Shown: piece after piece, positions 1 through 8,299 of the stretch | Layout: each line of letters starts with the position of its first letter | How positions within the stretch are numbered: position 1 is the stretch's first letter | Source: Pseudomonas atagonensis | Lineage (GTDB): Bacteria > Pseudomonadota > Gammaproteobacteria > Pseudomonadales > Pseudomonadaceae | Length of the DNA stretch: 64,000 nt | Direction: 5' to 3' | NCBI RefSeq assembly: GCF_011369485.1 | Contig: NZ_VXCA01000007.1 | Location: 62,001-126,000, forward strand | Made by a program: the position numbers and the translations under genes | The notes under the pieces: generated by a model | What the model saw: only the letters and a program-made list of their open reading frames with translations | Databases searched by the model: none | What the model was told of the DNA's origin: nothing

Positions 1-778
1 CGGCGTGCTCGGCAAGGACTGGCAGCCGCACATGGCGGACGTGACTGCCGATGAACGCTGGGCGGCCAGACCGGTGCCGGCGCTGGGACCGGTCTTCCAT
101 CATGCTGACGACGCCGCTCGTTATGCCCAGCAGCGAGCAGGCCGTGACTTTGCGGTCGGCAGCGGTTTCGAGAGCGCGATACTCGCGCGCGCACCCAGGT
201 TGCTTGATCGAACGCCGCGATTCGTTGCGCTCGAACCCTTGGCCAGCAGCGCCTCCGGTGCCAGCCCGGTCAGCCGGATTTTCCGTCCGGCACAGGATCC
301 TTCGATCAACTTTCGTAATCCGGCGCCACGCTATCCGGACGGCTACACGCTGGTGGCAAGCCATCAGCTGTACCTGTCCGGCAACACCACGCTTGCCGCA
401 GATGATGAACAGGTGCATGCGAATTTCGCCGCGCCGTTCATGGTGCGTGCGCATACCCACGATCTCAAAGACAAAGGCTTCGATATCAAGGATTACTACT
501 ACTCGACCCCTTACGGCGTGCTGATCCGGTACAGCCCCGGGTACACGCAAGCCGAACGGGAATTGTTGCGGAGCAAACAGGTGGAGTTCAGCGGCGGCAA
601 ATGGGTGACTCGCCTGTCACCGGCACAGTTCATTTCCCGGCTCGTTGAGCTGGAAGAATTTCGTGTGCTGATCGCCGGGCCGTACTGGAAGCAGTCGGGT
701 CGCATCGGTTCCACGTGGCGATCTCGACGCAAACTGCCGGCACAACTTGGTGTGATCAAACGACGAGAAGAGCTGTAG
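1..778 (+). CDS. DUF4329-like protein, 3' portion
   Basis: The reading frame is open to the left window edge, so only the C-terminal part (about 258 residues) is present and the true start lies outside. A segment near the start of the visible part (FHHADDAARYAQQRAGRDF, then an ILAR...ALEPL stretch and a YPDGY...SHQLY stretch) resembles the DUF4329 fold found at the C-termini of Rhs/polymorphic-toxin type proteins and in free-standing Pseudomonas proteins. The end is basic. No catalytic motif is recognised with confidence. It is followed by a REP pair and a convergent TonB-receptor gene. The family call is a by-eye resemblance only; it may simply be a hypothetical protein. Confidence 0.5.
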   Translation, partial: GVLGKDWQPHMADVTADERWAARPVPALGPVFHHADDAARYAQQRAGRDFAVGSGFESAILARAPRLLDRTPRFVALEPLASSASGASPVSRIFRPAQDPSINFRNPAPRYPDGYTLVASHQLYLSGNTTLAADDEQVHANFAAPFMVRAHTHDLKDKGFDIKDYYYSTPYGVLIRYSPGYTQAERELLRSKQVEFSGGKWVTRLSPAQFISRLVELEEFRVLIAGPYWKQSGRIGSTWRSRRKLPAQLGVIKRREEL

Positions 779-792
779 GGTTCTGCCGTTTA

Positions 793-852
793 CGCGAGCA
801 AGTTTGCTGACACAGGTTTTGCGTCGTCCCTGTGTTGGCGGGCTTGCTCGCG
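793..852. repeat. REP pair (inverted), intergenic
   Basis: Two arms about 24 bases long face each other around a short spacer. The left arm begins CGCGAGCAAG and the right arm ends CTTGCTCGCG, with matching ACACAGG/CCTGTGT inner ends and a few mismatches between. The arm type is the common extragenic palindrome of fluorescent pseudomonads. It lies between two convergent genes and may act as a bidirectional transcript end. Confidence 0.75.
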
Positions 853-866
853 AAGAGGCCTATCAA

Positions 867-2990
867 TCAAAAGGTGTAGTCAGCGGTGACGAAGAATGAC
901 CTTGGTTCGCCGAGAATCCATTGCTGCCCCTCGTTGTATTGACTCTGCGCGTACTGGCGGTCGAACAGGTTGTTCACCTGCAGACCCAGCGTGGTGTTGC
1001 GCAGTGCCCGCCACGACAGGGTCGCGTCGACAACGGTGTAACTCGGTAGCTCGTTGCGGTTGGCCAGGTCGGCATAACGGGCATCGACATAACGCACCCC
1101 GGCGCCAGCCTTGAGGTCATCGTTGATGGCTTTGCTCAGCCACAGGTTGGCGGTGCGTCGAGGCACGTCCACCGGGCGGTTGCCGTTGTACGAGAGGGTC
1201 TGGCCGTTGACCACCTCGGAGAAGTCGTCGTATTTGGCTTTGACGATTGCCGCGTTGGCTTGCAGTTGCCAGGCGTGCGGCAGTTGCAGATTGAGGCTGG
1301 CTTCCAGGCCATTGGATGATTGCTGGCCGACCTGCTGCTTGAGCGTCGGGTTGCCCGGATCGTCCGTCAGCAGCTTCTTCTTGACGATGCGATAGGCCGC
1401 CAGTGTGAACTCACCGCGCTGATCCCAGAACAGTTGCTTGAGGCCGACTTCGGTCTGGCGCGCCGTCGACAAGTCGTATTGCTGCTGGCTCGGGCTCAGA
1501 GAGATCAGGCCGCCGATGCCGTCGGTACTGGTCGCGATCTGACCGTAGAGCGATGTCTGTGGCGTCAGCGCAAATACCAGGCCGGCCTTCCAGTTGTTGC
1601 CGGTCAGGGTCTTGTCGCTCTGGCTGTCGTCGACCAGATTGGTGCGGTCGACATGCACGTAATCGCGACGTACGCCGGTCACCAGCGACCAGCGCTCGCT
1701 CAGTTGTGTGCGGTTTTCGGCAAACACCGACATCTGTCTGGTGGTGCTGTCGAACTGGTCGCGGTACGGATTGCTGCTCTCGAAATAGCCGTTTTGCGGG
1801 TGATGCAGATCCAGCGGTTGGCCATTCGGCAAGACGTCGTTGAACGGCGAGTTGCTGTCGAGCTGGAAACGGATGCGGTTGTAATCGACACCGCTGACGG
1901 TCTGGCTGTCGAGGCCGAACAGCGAGTGTTTGAAGGTGAAGGTCTGCCGGTCCCCGACCTGTTCCTGTGTGTGACCGATGCCGAAATAACCACTGCGGCT
2001 CAGCTGTTGTGTGGTGGCATTGAAGTTGTAGTTCTCGGCGTTCTGCCAGCGGCGTTGGGCCTTGAGGTAGTACAGCTCATTGCTGGCGCTGACCGCATCG
2101 TTGATCTGCCAGTCGCTGGTCAGGCGCGTCCATTGATCGTTGTAGTGTTGTTTGTCGTCGCGCACGTTGTAGTTCTTGTTGCGCAGGCTGTCCTTCAACT
2201 GGCCGTTGATCAGCGGTGTGCCGAAGTAGTTTTGCGGGCGCTGGTCGCCGTAGTCGTGGGCGAGGGTGAAGGCCAGGTCGTCAGTGGCCTGCCAGCGCAG
2301 GGCGGCACTGATGAAGTCGCTGGACAAATCGCCGCGATCAATCCAGCCGTGGCTGCGCAGGCGATTGAGGTTGAGGCGATAGCTGAGGGTATCGGTCAGC
2401 GAGCCGCCGCTGTCGAAGGCCTGTTGCTGACGATCGTACGAGCCGTAACCGAGGCGCATGTGGTTTTCGATCTCGCCTTCGAACGGTTTCTTCGGAATTA
2501 CGTTGACCACCGCACCGGTCGCGCCTTCGCCATACAACACCGAGGCCGGGCCGCGCAGCACATCGACGCGATCCACCGACCAGGTGTCGACCGGGAAAGT
2601 GACGGTGCCCATGCCGGTGTACATGCGGTTGCCGTCATACAGCTGCATCACCGAACTCTGCCCGGTAAAACCTCGTGCCTGCAACGACGTACCGCCATCG
2701 CCCGGCGTGCCGGTGCGGCTGATGCCGGTGCTGCGCGATATCGCGTCCTGCACGTTTTGATCGCCACGGGCACGGACTTGCTCGCCACTGAGGCTTTCGA
2801 CGCTGGCCGGGGTTTCCATCGCGCTGAGACTCAGGCGCGAACCGGCGGTGGTCGGTGTAGTCAGGCTGACGTTTTTATCGTCAACGGCCTGGGCTGTAAT
2901 GGTGCCGGTGGGCAGCGTCAGCGGCGTGTTGTCGGCGTGGGCATTGTTCAAGGCGAGCAGGCAGAGGCTGGACAAGAGGTACTTGTTCAT
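867..2990 (-). CDS. TonB-dependent siderophore receptor
   Basis: An outer-membrane gated channel expected to import a ferric siderophore using TonB-ExbBD energy. From the ATG at 2990 the protein begins with a clear signal peptide (MNKYLLSSLCLLALNNAHA). An upstream in-frame GTG at 3005 is possible but would spoil the signal start. The plug domain (about residues 50-165) has the family pattern SLSGEQVRARGDQNVQDA and VDVLRGPASVLYGEGATGAVVN. The beta-barrel ends in the usual aromatic VTADYTF. There is no N-terminal STN signalling domain, so it should not signal to an anti-sigma factor. Size (707 residues) is normal. A PepSY protein lies directly upstream on the same strand, a common pairing for siderophore reductase or uptake units. 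The substrate cannot be told from sequence. Confidence 0.9.
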   Translation of the reverse strand: MNKYLLSSLCLLALNNAHADNTPLTLPTGTITAQAVDDKNVSLTTPTTAGSRLSLSAMETPASVESLSGEQVRARGDQNVQDAISRSTGISRTGTPGDGGTSLQARGFTGQSSVMQLYDGNRMYTGMGTVTFPVDTWSVDRVDVLRGPASVLYGEGATGAVVNVIPKKPFEGEIENHMRLGYGSYDRQQQAFDSGGSLTDTLSYRLNLNRLRSHGWIDRGDLSSDFISAALRWQATDDLAFTLAHDYGDQRPQNYFGTPLINGQLKDSLRNKNYNVRDDKQHYNDQWTRLTSDWQINDAVSASNELYYLKAQRRWQNAENYNFNATTQQLSRSGYFGIGHTQEQVGDRQTFTFKHSLFGLDSQTVSGVDYNRIRFQLDSNSPFNDVLPNGQPLDLHHPQNGYFESSNPYRDQFDSTTRQMSVFAENRTQLSERWSLVTGVRRDYVHVDRTNLVDDSQSDKTLTGNNWKAGLVFALTPQTSLYGQIATSTDGIGGLISLSPSQQQYDLSTARQTEVGLKQLFWDQRGEFTLAAYRIVKKKLLTDDPGNPTLKQQVGQQSSNGLEASLNLQLPHAWQLQANAAIVKAKYDDFSEVVNGQTLSYNGNRPVDVPRRTANLWLSKAINDDLKAGAGVRYVDARYADLANRNELPSYTVVDATLSWRALRNTTLGLQVNNLFDRQYAQSQYNEGQQWILGEPRSFFVTADYTF

Positions 2991-3011
2991 CAGACGGTGG
3001 ATCACTTCTTC

Positions 3012-3045
3012 AAAATAAAATGCCCGCAGCTTTTGGCCGCGGGCA
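3012..3045 (-). terminator. Terminator-like hairpin in the leader of the TonB receptor gene
   Basis: Read on the minus strand, a TGCCCGC arm pairs with GCGGGCA around an 11-base loop and is followed at once by TTTTATTTT. This is an intrinsic-terminator shape ending only about 20 bases before the receptor start at 2990. It may terminate the upstream PepSY transcript or act as an attenuator of the receptor mRNA. Confidence 0.6.
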
Positions 3046-3140
3046 GAAGGGCAAATTTGCGTCAGGCAGCAACACTAAAAATGACCGGCGTATGAGTCCG
3101 GCAGTTTAGCGAGCTGTCTAAAACGCGCATCTCGCCTGAT

Positions 3141-4520
3141 TCATGATGAAGTTGAGGCAGATTCAGGTTGGCGACCCAACCGCGACAGCAACAGCCGGTC
3201 GAGCCCCCATACCACCACCAGCGAAGCCCCCACCAGCGGGAACACCACCGCCAGTGCGAGCATGATCACCACGCCGGTTTTCCATTTCGGCAAGTCATGC
3301 CGCAGCGGAGGTACGCCGAACTTGCCCTGCGGCCGACGCTTCCACCAGATCACCACGCCGCTGACGGCGCTGAGCAGAATCATCAGACAGATCAGCAGCA
3401 CGACGATTTGATTGAAGGTGCCGAACATCTTGCCTTCGTGGAGCATCACACCGATTTCCGTGGCCCGGGCGACGGCGCCGTACTGTTCGAAGCGCACGTC
3501 GGCGAGGACTTTGCCGGTGTACTGATCGACATGCAGGGTGGCGTCGTTGCGTGGATCGTCGGCGAACACGGCGATGGTGAAAACACCGGTGGCGGTGGTG
3601 GGCAGGGTGATGCTGTAGCCCTGTTCGACCTTGCGCTGCAGGGCGATATTTTGCACGTCCTGCAGGCTGATGGCTGGCGCCGCAGGGCCGGCATTGGCGC
3701 CCATGTGGGCCATGTGTTCGGCGTGATCGCCAGACATCGGCATTGGCGTGTTTTCCATCGCCCACGGCACGGTCTGGCGCGTGGCGCTGTTGAGGCTGCG
3801 GGCCTCGACGTCGGAGGTCGGTACGTTGTCCCACATCGCAGCCGGGAACACGTTCCACACCTGGGCGTACTGCTTGCCCCAGAACCCGGTCCAGGTCATG
3901 CCGCTGAGCAGCATCACCAGCAGTAATGCCGCGCCCCAGAACCCGGTGACTGCGTGCAGATCCCGCCACAGCACTCGACCGTGACTGTTCAGGCGTGGCC
4001 ACAGAATCCCCGCAGCCTGGCCGCGTGGCCACCACAGGAAAACCCCGGACACCACCAGCACCACACCCCAACCGGCGGCCATTTCGATGAGGCGGTCGCC
4101 GACCGTGCCGATCATCAATTCGCCGTGGATGGCGCGAGCGATGGCTTGCAGGTTCTGCTTGGCATCCTGCTCGCCGAGGATGTCGCCGTGGTACGGATCG
4201 ACGAACACATTGAGTTCGTGCTCCGCATTTTTCACAACGAATTGCGCGCTGCGTTCGGCGCTCACCGGCGGCAGGTATTGGGTAATCTGACCCTGTGGAT
4301 AAGCGCTTTTCACCCGCTGCAACAAGTCGTCCGCCGACACCGTGTGATGCCCGGCCGGAACGTTGAGCAGGCTGCTGTACATCAGCGAATCGAGTTGCGG
4401 TTTGAACAGATAAATGATGCCGGTCAGGGCCAGCATCACCATGAATGGCGCGACGAACAATCCGGCATAGAAATGCCAACGCCAGGCCAGGTTGTAGAAA
4501 TTCGGTTTGGGCTGTTTCAT
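3141..4520 (-). CDS. PepSY-associated TM protein (PiuB-like) with His/Met loop
   Basis: Inner-membrane protein of the COG3182 PepSY_TM family, whose members sit beside TonB receptors and are proposed to reduce or release metal from imported complexes. Visible features are an N-terminal transmembrane helix (WRWHFYAGLFVAPFMVMLAL), a periplasmic PepSY-like region, central helices (VVLVVSGVFLWWPRG; GFWGAALLLVMLLSG) and C-terminal helices ending VVWGLDRLLLSRLG. A loop near residues 255-280 carries PMPMSGDHAEHMAHMG, a His/Met-rich stretch typical of copper handling. ATG at 4520 is preferred over the GTG at 4523 because GGAG lies 8 bases upstream. It is co-directional with the oprC gene upstream and the siderophore-type receptor downstream. 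Whether it serves iron, copper or both is open. Confidence 0.85.
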   Translation of the reverse strand: MKQPKPNFYNLAWRWHFYAGLFVAPFMVMLALTGIIYLFKPQLDSLMYSSLLNVPAGHHTVSADDLLQRVKSAYPQGQITQYLPPVSAERSAQFVVKNAEHELNVFVDPYHGDILGEQDAKQNLQAIARAIHGELMIGTVGDRLIEMAAGWGVVLVVSGVFLWWPRGQAAGILWPRLNSHGRVLWRDLHAVTGFWGAALLLVMLLSGMTWTGFWGKQYAQVWNVFPAAMWDNVPTSDVEARSLNSATRQTVPWAMENTPMPMSGDHAEHMAHMGANAGPAAPAISLQDVQNIALQRKVEQGYSITLPTTATGVFTIAVFADDPRNDATLHVDQYTGKVLADVRFEQYGAVARATEIGVMLHEGKMFGTFNQIVVLLICLMILLSAVSGVVIWWKRRPQGKFGVPPLRHDLPKWKTGVVIMLALAVVFPLVGASLVVVWGLDRLLLSRLGRQPESASTSS

Positions 4521-4563
4521 CACGAGTGCTCCGCTTGGCTTGGATCTTCTAGTTGTCTGTTGC

Positions 4564-4600
4564 CACTCGCTCCCTCAAGGGGAGCGAGTGCCCTTGAGGG
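4564..4600 (-). terminator. Hairpin after oprC with an alternative pairing
   Basis: CACTCGCTCCC (4564-4574) pairs perfectly with GGGAGCGAGTG (4580-4590) around a 5-base loop. CCCTCAAGGG (4572-4581), which spans the loop, can instead pair with CCCTTGAGGG (4591-4600). There is no T-run, so a simple intrinsic terminator is not certain. It lies between oprC and the PepSY gene. Confidence 0.5.
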
Positions 4601-6721
4601 TTAGAAACTCATGTCCACCTTGGTCCAGAGCGTGCGCCCCGGCTCATTGATGGCTTGCGGGTCGTTGGCCGGGTAACCGAACCCGGCGTTGCCCGCCAGG
4701 TTGAGGTGTTCGGCGTAAGCCTTGCCGAACAGGTTGTCGACGCCGGTACTGACCTTCCAGTTCTTGTTGATCCGGTAGGCACCGTTGAGCGAGAACACGC
4801 CGAAGCCCGAGCTCTTGTCGTAATCCTTGCCGACCACGTTGCCTTTGTTCTGGTCGATACGGTTTTGCGCGGCAACCACCCTCCACAGTGCGCCCGCGCT
4901 CCAGTTGTCTTCGCTGTAGGTCAGGCCGAAACGTGCATCCAGTGGCGGCATCTGCGGCAGTGCCTTGCCGTCGCTGCTGTTCTTGCCCCAGGCATAGGCC
5001 AGGGTCGCATCGGCTTTCCAGTGGTCGGTGAGTTTGTAGGCTGCACCGAGTTCACCGCCCATGATTCGCGCGTCGATGTTTTCGGCGCGGGAGGTGCTCA
5101 TGCCCATCATCGTCGGGGTGTAGTCGAACAGGATGTAGTCGCGCACCACGCCGATGTAGCCCGAGGCCCAGGCTTCGAGGTCGGCGTCCTTGTAGTTCAC
5201 GCCGAAGTCGAACTGGGTGGTTTTTTCCGGCTTGATCGAATCGAACGCATTGACCGAACCGGCCGGGCCGGACTTGGGCGAAAACAGCTCCCAGTAATCC
5301 GGAAAACGCTGCGCGTGGCCGAGGCCGGCGTAGAGGGTGGTCGGGCTGTCGGCCAGGTCGTGCTCGTAACGGACGAAGCCGCTCGGCAGAGTGTCGGCAC
5401 GGGTATCGTCGGCAGTCGGGTTCGGCCGGGACATCATTCCCGAACCAGTGGTCTGCCGGAAATCCCTGGCCGAGGCGCGGTCGACACGGGCGCCGGTGAT
5501 CAGCCGGTCGCGATCGGCGGCGTACCAGGTCAGTTCACTAAACACGCCGTAGTTATGGAAGTCGGCGTCCTTGGTGTACGGCTGATCCTTGTAGGTATCG
5601 ATGCCCATGCCGCTGCGCTGACGGTGCTCGTTGGTCTGCGCATCCAGACCGGTAATCAGCTGAATGTCGGCCCAGCGCCAGGTGGCCTTGATCCGCGCGC
5701 CGAGGGTGCGGCGGTCGACGTTGGACGCCATGGGACCGGCCATCATCCCGGTGCCGGACGGCGTGCGCAGGGTGTAGTTGTCCATCACGTGGTCGGCGTA
5801 GTTGTAGTAGACCTGCGCTTCGAGCTTCTCCAGCACGTCGGTGATGTTGGATTTCTCGAAACGCAGACCGAGGCTTTCACGCAGGAACTGGGAGCCGTCC
5901 ATGCCGCGCCCGGCATAACGCGCTTCGCCGTCGCCCTTGCCGGCGGTGAGTTCGATCAGGGTGTCGGCGTCCGGGGTCCAGCCGACCGCGACGTCGCCGT
6001 TCCACTTGTCATAGCGCGAGGCGACGATGTCGTTGTTGCCGTCGCGGTAGTCATCGGAATGCGCGGTGTTGCCAATCACCCGCACATAGCCCAATGGCCC
6101 GCCGGCAGCGGCGTCGACGACTTTGTCAAAGCGCCCGTGTGAGCCGGCCAGGATGCTTGCGTTGACGCGGGTGCCGAGTTCGCCGAAGTTCTCCGGTTCA
6201 CGGTCGAACAGCACGGTGCCCGCCGAGGCGCCCGGTCCGTAGAGCACGGTTTGCGGACCTTTGATCACGGTGAGTTTGTCGTAGGTCTCGGGCGAAATGT
6301 ACGAGGTCGGCGCGTCCATCCGGCCGGGGCAGGCGCCGAGCATCATGCTGCCGTTGGTGAGGATGTTCAGGCGCGAACCGAACATCCCGCGCAGCACCGG
6401 ATCACCGTTGGTGCCGCCGTTGCGCACCAGGGCGAAGCCGGGAATGGTCTTCAGGTAGTCGCCGCCGTCGCTGGCCGGCACCGGTTGGCGCGGGTCTTTC
6501 GGGTTGGTGACGATGGTCAGCGGCGAGCTCGGGGCGATGGCGGTGATCACCGTCGGGCTCACCTCTTCAGCGTGGCCGGCATGCTCATCGGCCAGCACCA
6601 GCGGGGACAGCAATACGCCGCAAAGGACGGCGGTGGCGTGCGAGAAACGAATCCGCGATTCGTTCATGGCAAAGGACGCCCGGGCAGCGCCCGAGCGTGG
6701 AACAGCAGAAAACCTGGACAT
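4601..6721 (-). CDS. oprC: TonB-dependent copper receptor OprC
   Basis: Outer-membrane receptor of the OprC/NosA family, which takes up copper. The mature N-terminus after the signal peptide (cleavage after LLSPLVLA) begins DEHAGHAEEVSPTVITAI, His-rich as expected. The plug contains the family signature GGTNGDPVLRGMFGSRLNIL followed by GACPGRMDAPTSYI, whose Cys and Met lie in the region of the CxxxM-type copper site described for OprC. The barrel ends TLWTKVDMSF. Length (706) is normal. ATG at 6721 is chosen because GGAA lies about 7 bases upstream; an earlier in-frame start at 6736 and a later one at 6667 exist. It is the upstream member of a minus-strand group with the PepSY protein, and copper-chaperone genes lie just upstream. 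Confidence 0.92.
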   Translation of the reverse strand: MSRFSAVPRSGAARASFAMNESRIRFSHATAVLCGVLLSPLVLADEHAGHAEEVSPTVITAIAPSSPLTIVTNPKDPRQPVPASDGGDYLKTIPGFALVRNGGTNGDPVLRGMFGSRLNILTNGSMMLGACPGRMDAPTSYISPETYDKLTVIKGPQTVLYGPGASAGTVLFDREPENFGELGTRVNASILAGSHGRFDKVVDAAAGGPLGYVRVIGNTAHSDDYRDGNNDIVASRYDKWNGDVAVGWTPDADTLIELTAGKGDGEARYAGRGMDGSQFLRESLGLRFEKSNITDVLEKLEAQVYYNYADHVMDNYTLRTPSGTGMMAGPMASNVDRRTLGARIKATWRWADIQLITGLDAQTNEHRQRSGMGIDTYKDQPYTKDADFHNYGVFSELTWYAADRDRLITGARVDRASARDFRQTTGSGMMSRPNPTADDTRADTLPSGFVRYEHDLADSPTTLYAGLGHAQRFPDYWELFSPKSGPAGSVNAFDSIKPEKTTQFDFGVNYKDADLEAWASGYIGVVRDYILFDYTPTMMGMSTSRAENIDARIMGGELGAAYKLTDHWKADATLAYAWGKNSSDGKALPQMPPLDARFGLTYSEDNWSAGALWRVVAAQNRIDQNKGNVVGKDYDKSSGFGVFSLNGAYRINKNWKVSTGVDNLFGKAYAEHLNLAGNAGFGYPANDPQAINEPGRTLWTKVDMSF

Positions 6722-6805
6722 GACAATTTCCATCAAACAGTCGTAAACGACACGGCCGGCAGCCTGAAGCTGTCTTCTCTACCGTGTGCAATCAGAGGTG
6801 GGTGA

Positions 6806-7252
6806 TTACGCTGCGACAGGCGGGGCGCGGGTACGGGCGCCGGGGAAGAAGGTCTGCCGGGCATGGCCCAGGCGCGGGGAGGGCGGGGTGAACGTGTTGA
6901 CGTGGGCGATGCTGAACGTGGCGAAAGTGCCGCCGCCGGTCAGTGCCGGGCAGTTGAACAGCAGGCTGCAGTAGCCGCATTTTTCCCACAGCACATGGTG
7001 CGAGGATTGCGGCGGGCAGTGTTCGGCGACGGGTTTTGCTGCGTGCCCGGAGTGATCCATTCCGGGCATGTCCATCGACATGTCCATGCTCATTGGCATT
7101 GACGTCGAGGCGTGCTGATCCATCGGCATCGACTGAGAAATCAGTGGGCCGATGAAGATCATCAACATGGCGAACAGGGCAATCCAGCTGCCGCGGGTCA
7201 GGTGTTCAGTCTGACGGCGTTGCCGGGTTGGCCTGGCGCTCAGCGGGCGCAT
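6806..7252 (-). CDS. DUF2946 protein, Met/His-rich
   Basis: A 148-residue protein with one N-terminal membrane segment (WIALFAMLMIFIGPLISQ). A strongly Met/His-rich stretch follows (SMPMSMDMSMDMPGMDHSGH), then a Cys pair context (HCPPQ, EKCGYCSLLF). These features fit DUF2946, a family repeatedly found next to copper receptors and PCu(A)C chaperones; metal binding in the periplasm is inferred from composition, not shown. The start lies 21 bases after the stop of the chaperone gene, so the two are probably co-transcribed. Its ribosome binding site is poor. A second DUF2946 protein lies on the other side of the chaperone. Confidence 0.8.
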   Translation of the reverse strand: MRPLSARPTRQRRQTEHLTRGSWIALFAMLMIFIGPLISQSMPMDQHASTSMPMSMDMSMDMPGMDHSGHAAKPVAEHCPPQSSHHVLWEKCGYCSLLFNCPALTGGGTFATFSIAHVNTFTPPSPRLGHARQTFFPGARTRAPPVAA

Positions 7253-7273
7253 GGGCGGAGTTTGCCGGTAGGC

Positions 7274-7753
7274 TTACTGAGCGTGCACGTGAGCCTGTGT
7301 GGTTTCCGGTGGCTTCTTCTGCACGGCGACTTCGACGGTGACGTCTCCGGCCTTCTCGAAATGCATCGTCAGCGGAAAGCGTTTTCCATCGGTCAGCAGG
7401 CTGCGGTCGGTCGGATTCAGCAGCATCACGTGATAGGCCATCGGTGCAAAGGTCACGTTGCCGCCGGCCGGAATCTCGACGCTGGGCACCTGCTGCATTT
7501 TCATCAGGTCGCCCTGCATCACGTGTTCGTGCAGCTCGGCTGTCGGGGCGACGGGCGAATCGACACTGAGCAGGCGATCAGCCGTCTTGCCAGCATTGTG
7601 AATGATGAAATACGCGGCGACCGTCGGCGCGTTCGGCGGCAGCTCCTGCGACCACGGGTGGGCGATTTCCAGCTCACCGGCCTTGTATTCGTGAGCATTG
7701 GCGAAGCACGCCGGCATCAGCAGCGCGGCGATGACGATAAGTTTGTTCAACAT
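7274..7753 (-). CDS. PCu(A)C copper chaperone
   Basis: Periplasmic Cu(I) chaperone of the DUF461/PCu(A)C family (159 residues), members of which deliver copper to cytochrome oxidase or to other copper proteins. A signal peptide ends near ALLMPACFANA. The copper motif is visible as a His in TAELHEHV, then MQGDLMKM, and then the distal HVM in PMAYHVMLL, matching the family's H...M...HxM pattern. A C-terminal HVHAQ tail adds more His. It sits between two DUF2946 genes and upstream of oprC on the same strand, which supports a copper role. Confidence 0.92.
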   Translation of the reverse strand: MLNKLIVIAALLMPACFANAHEYKAGELEIAHPWSQELPPNAPTVAAYFIIHNAGKTADRLLSVDSPVAPTAELHEHVMQGDLMKMQQVPSVEIPAGGNVTFAPMAYHVMLLNPTDRSLLTDGKRFPLTMHFEKAGDVTVEVAVQKKPPETTQAHVHAQ

Positions 7754-7801
7754 GGCAGTTCTCCAGAACGATTTGAAACGCAGGTCAATTGCGCGAACAA
7801 A

Positions 7802-8200
7802 TCAAACCAGAGGAGAAGCACGGGGATTGAGACTCGGCCATTGCTGGCGCGGCGTGGGTGTTTGCAGCAAGGCAGGCGCGACGCTGCGATTGCTTTCATA
7901 GCGGGCGAAATACAGCTGTGGCGAATGCCCCGGCAGCGCCACCAATGGCGCCGACCCTGAGCAGCACCAGCAATGCTGCATGTTTGAGTGGCTGTCGCTG
8001 GGCGGGATTTTCTGATCGGTGGTGCCGATGTTGATCGCCACCATCTTCGTCCCGCTGCCGGTGCAGAAACTGCTCCAAAGCAATTGTTCGGCCGGTGAAT
8101 TGGCCGTCTGCGCCATCGCTCCCGTCATCGGCATGGCGAGCATGTTGAACAGCACTGCGAAGCAGGCGATCCAGGCAAATGCGAGCCGGTGTCGGTTCAT
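7802..8200 (-). CDS. DUF2946 protein (second copy)
   Basis: A 132-residue protein with an N-terminal signal or membrane segment (LAFAWIACFAVLFNMLAMPM). Its body holds the DUF2946-type cysteine cluster (SFCTG ... MQHCWCCSGSAPL). It is weakly similar in layout to the DUF2946 protein at 6806-7252 but lacks that protein's long Met/His run. It is first in a probable three-gene transcript with the PCu(A)C chaperone and the other DUF2946 gene. A role in periplasmic copper handling is inferred from context only. Confidence 0.75.
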   Translation of the reverse strand: MNRHRLAFAWIACFAVLFNMLAMPMTGAMAQTANSPAEQLLWSSFCTGSGTKMVAINIGTTDQKIPPSDSHSNMQHCWCCSGSAPLVALPGHSPQLYFARYESNRSVAPALLQTPTPRQQWPSLNPRASPLV

Positions 8201-8222
8201 GGGACAGATCCGTTGGGTGGGC

Positions 8223-8249
8223 GATCAGGCGCGGCTATTTAGCCTGATC
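8223..8249. repeat. Perfect 8-bp inverted repeat upstream of a DUF2946 gene
   Basis: GATCAGGC and GCCTGATC flank an 11-base A/T-containing centre, 23 bases upstream of the gene starting at 8200. The shape fits either an operator for a dimeric regulator or a weak hairpin. No copper-regulator consensus (CueR or CopR) was recognised in it. Confidence 0.4.
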
Positions 8250-8262
8250 AGGGCCGATAAGT

Positions 8263-8299
8263 AAAAAAGCGTCGTGCGGTTTGGTGTCGCAGCGCTTTT
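8263..8299 (-). terminator. Intrinsic terminator of the toxin-antitoxin pair
   Basis: Read on the minus strand, AAAAGCG pairs with CGCTTTT across a partly paired 21-base middle and runs into a short T stretch. It overlaps the antitoxin stop codon, so it would end the toxin-antitoxin transcript before the copper genes. Confidence 0.55.

Noticed and set aside
1320..3095. Long plus-strand frame opposite the TonB receptor gene (591 codons)
   Set aside because: It is the antisense shadow of a clear receptor gene; no ribosome binding site and no recognisable protein family.
4655..6142. Long plus-strand frame opposite oprC (495 codons)
   Set aside because: Shadow of oprC caused by high G+C; the translation is Val/Gly/His-rich without domain features.
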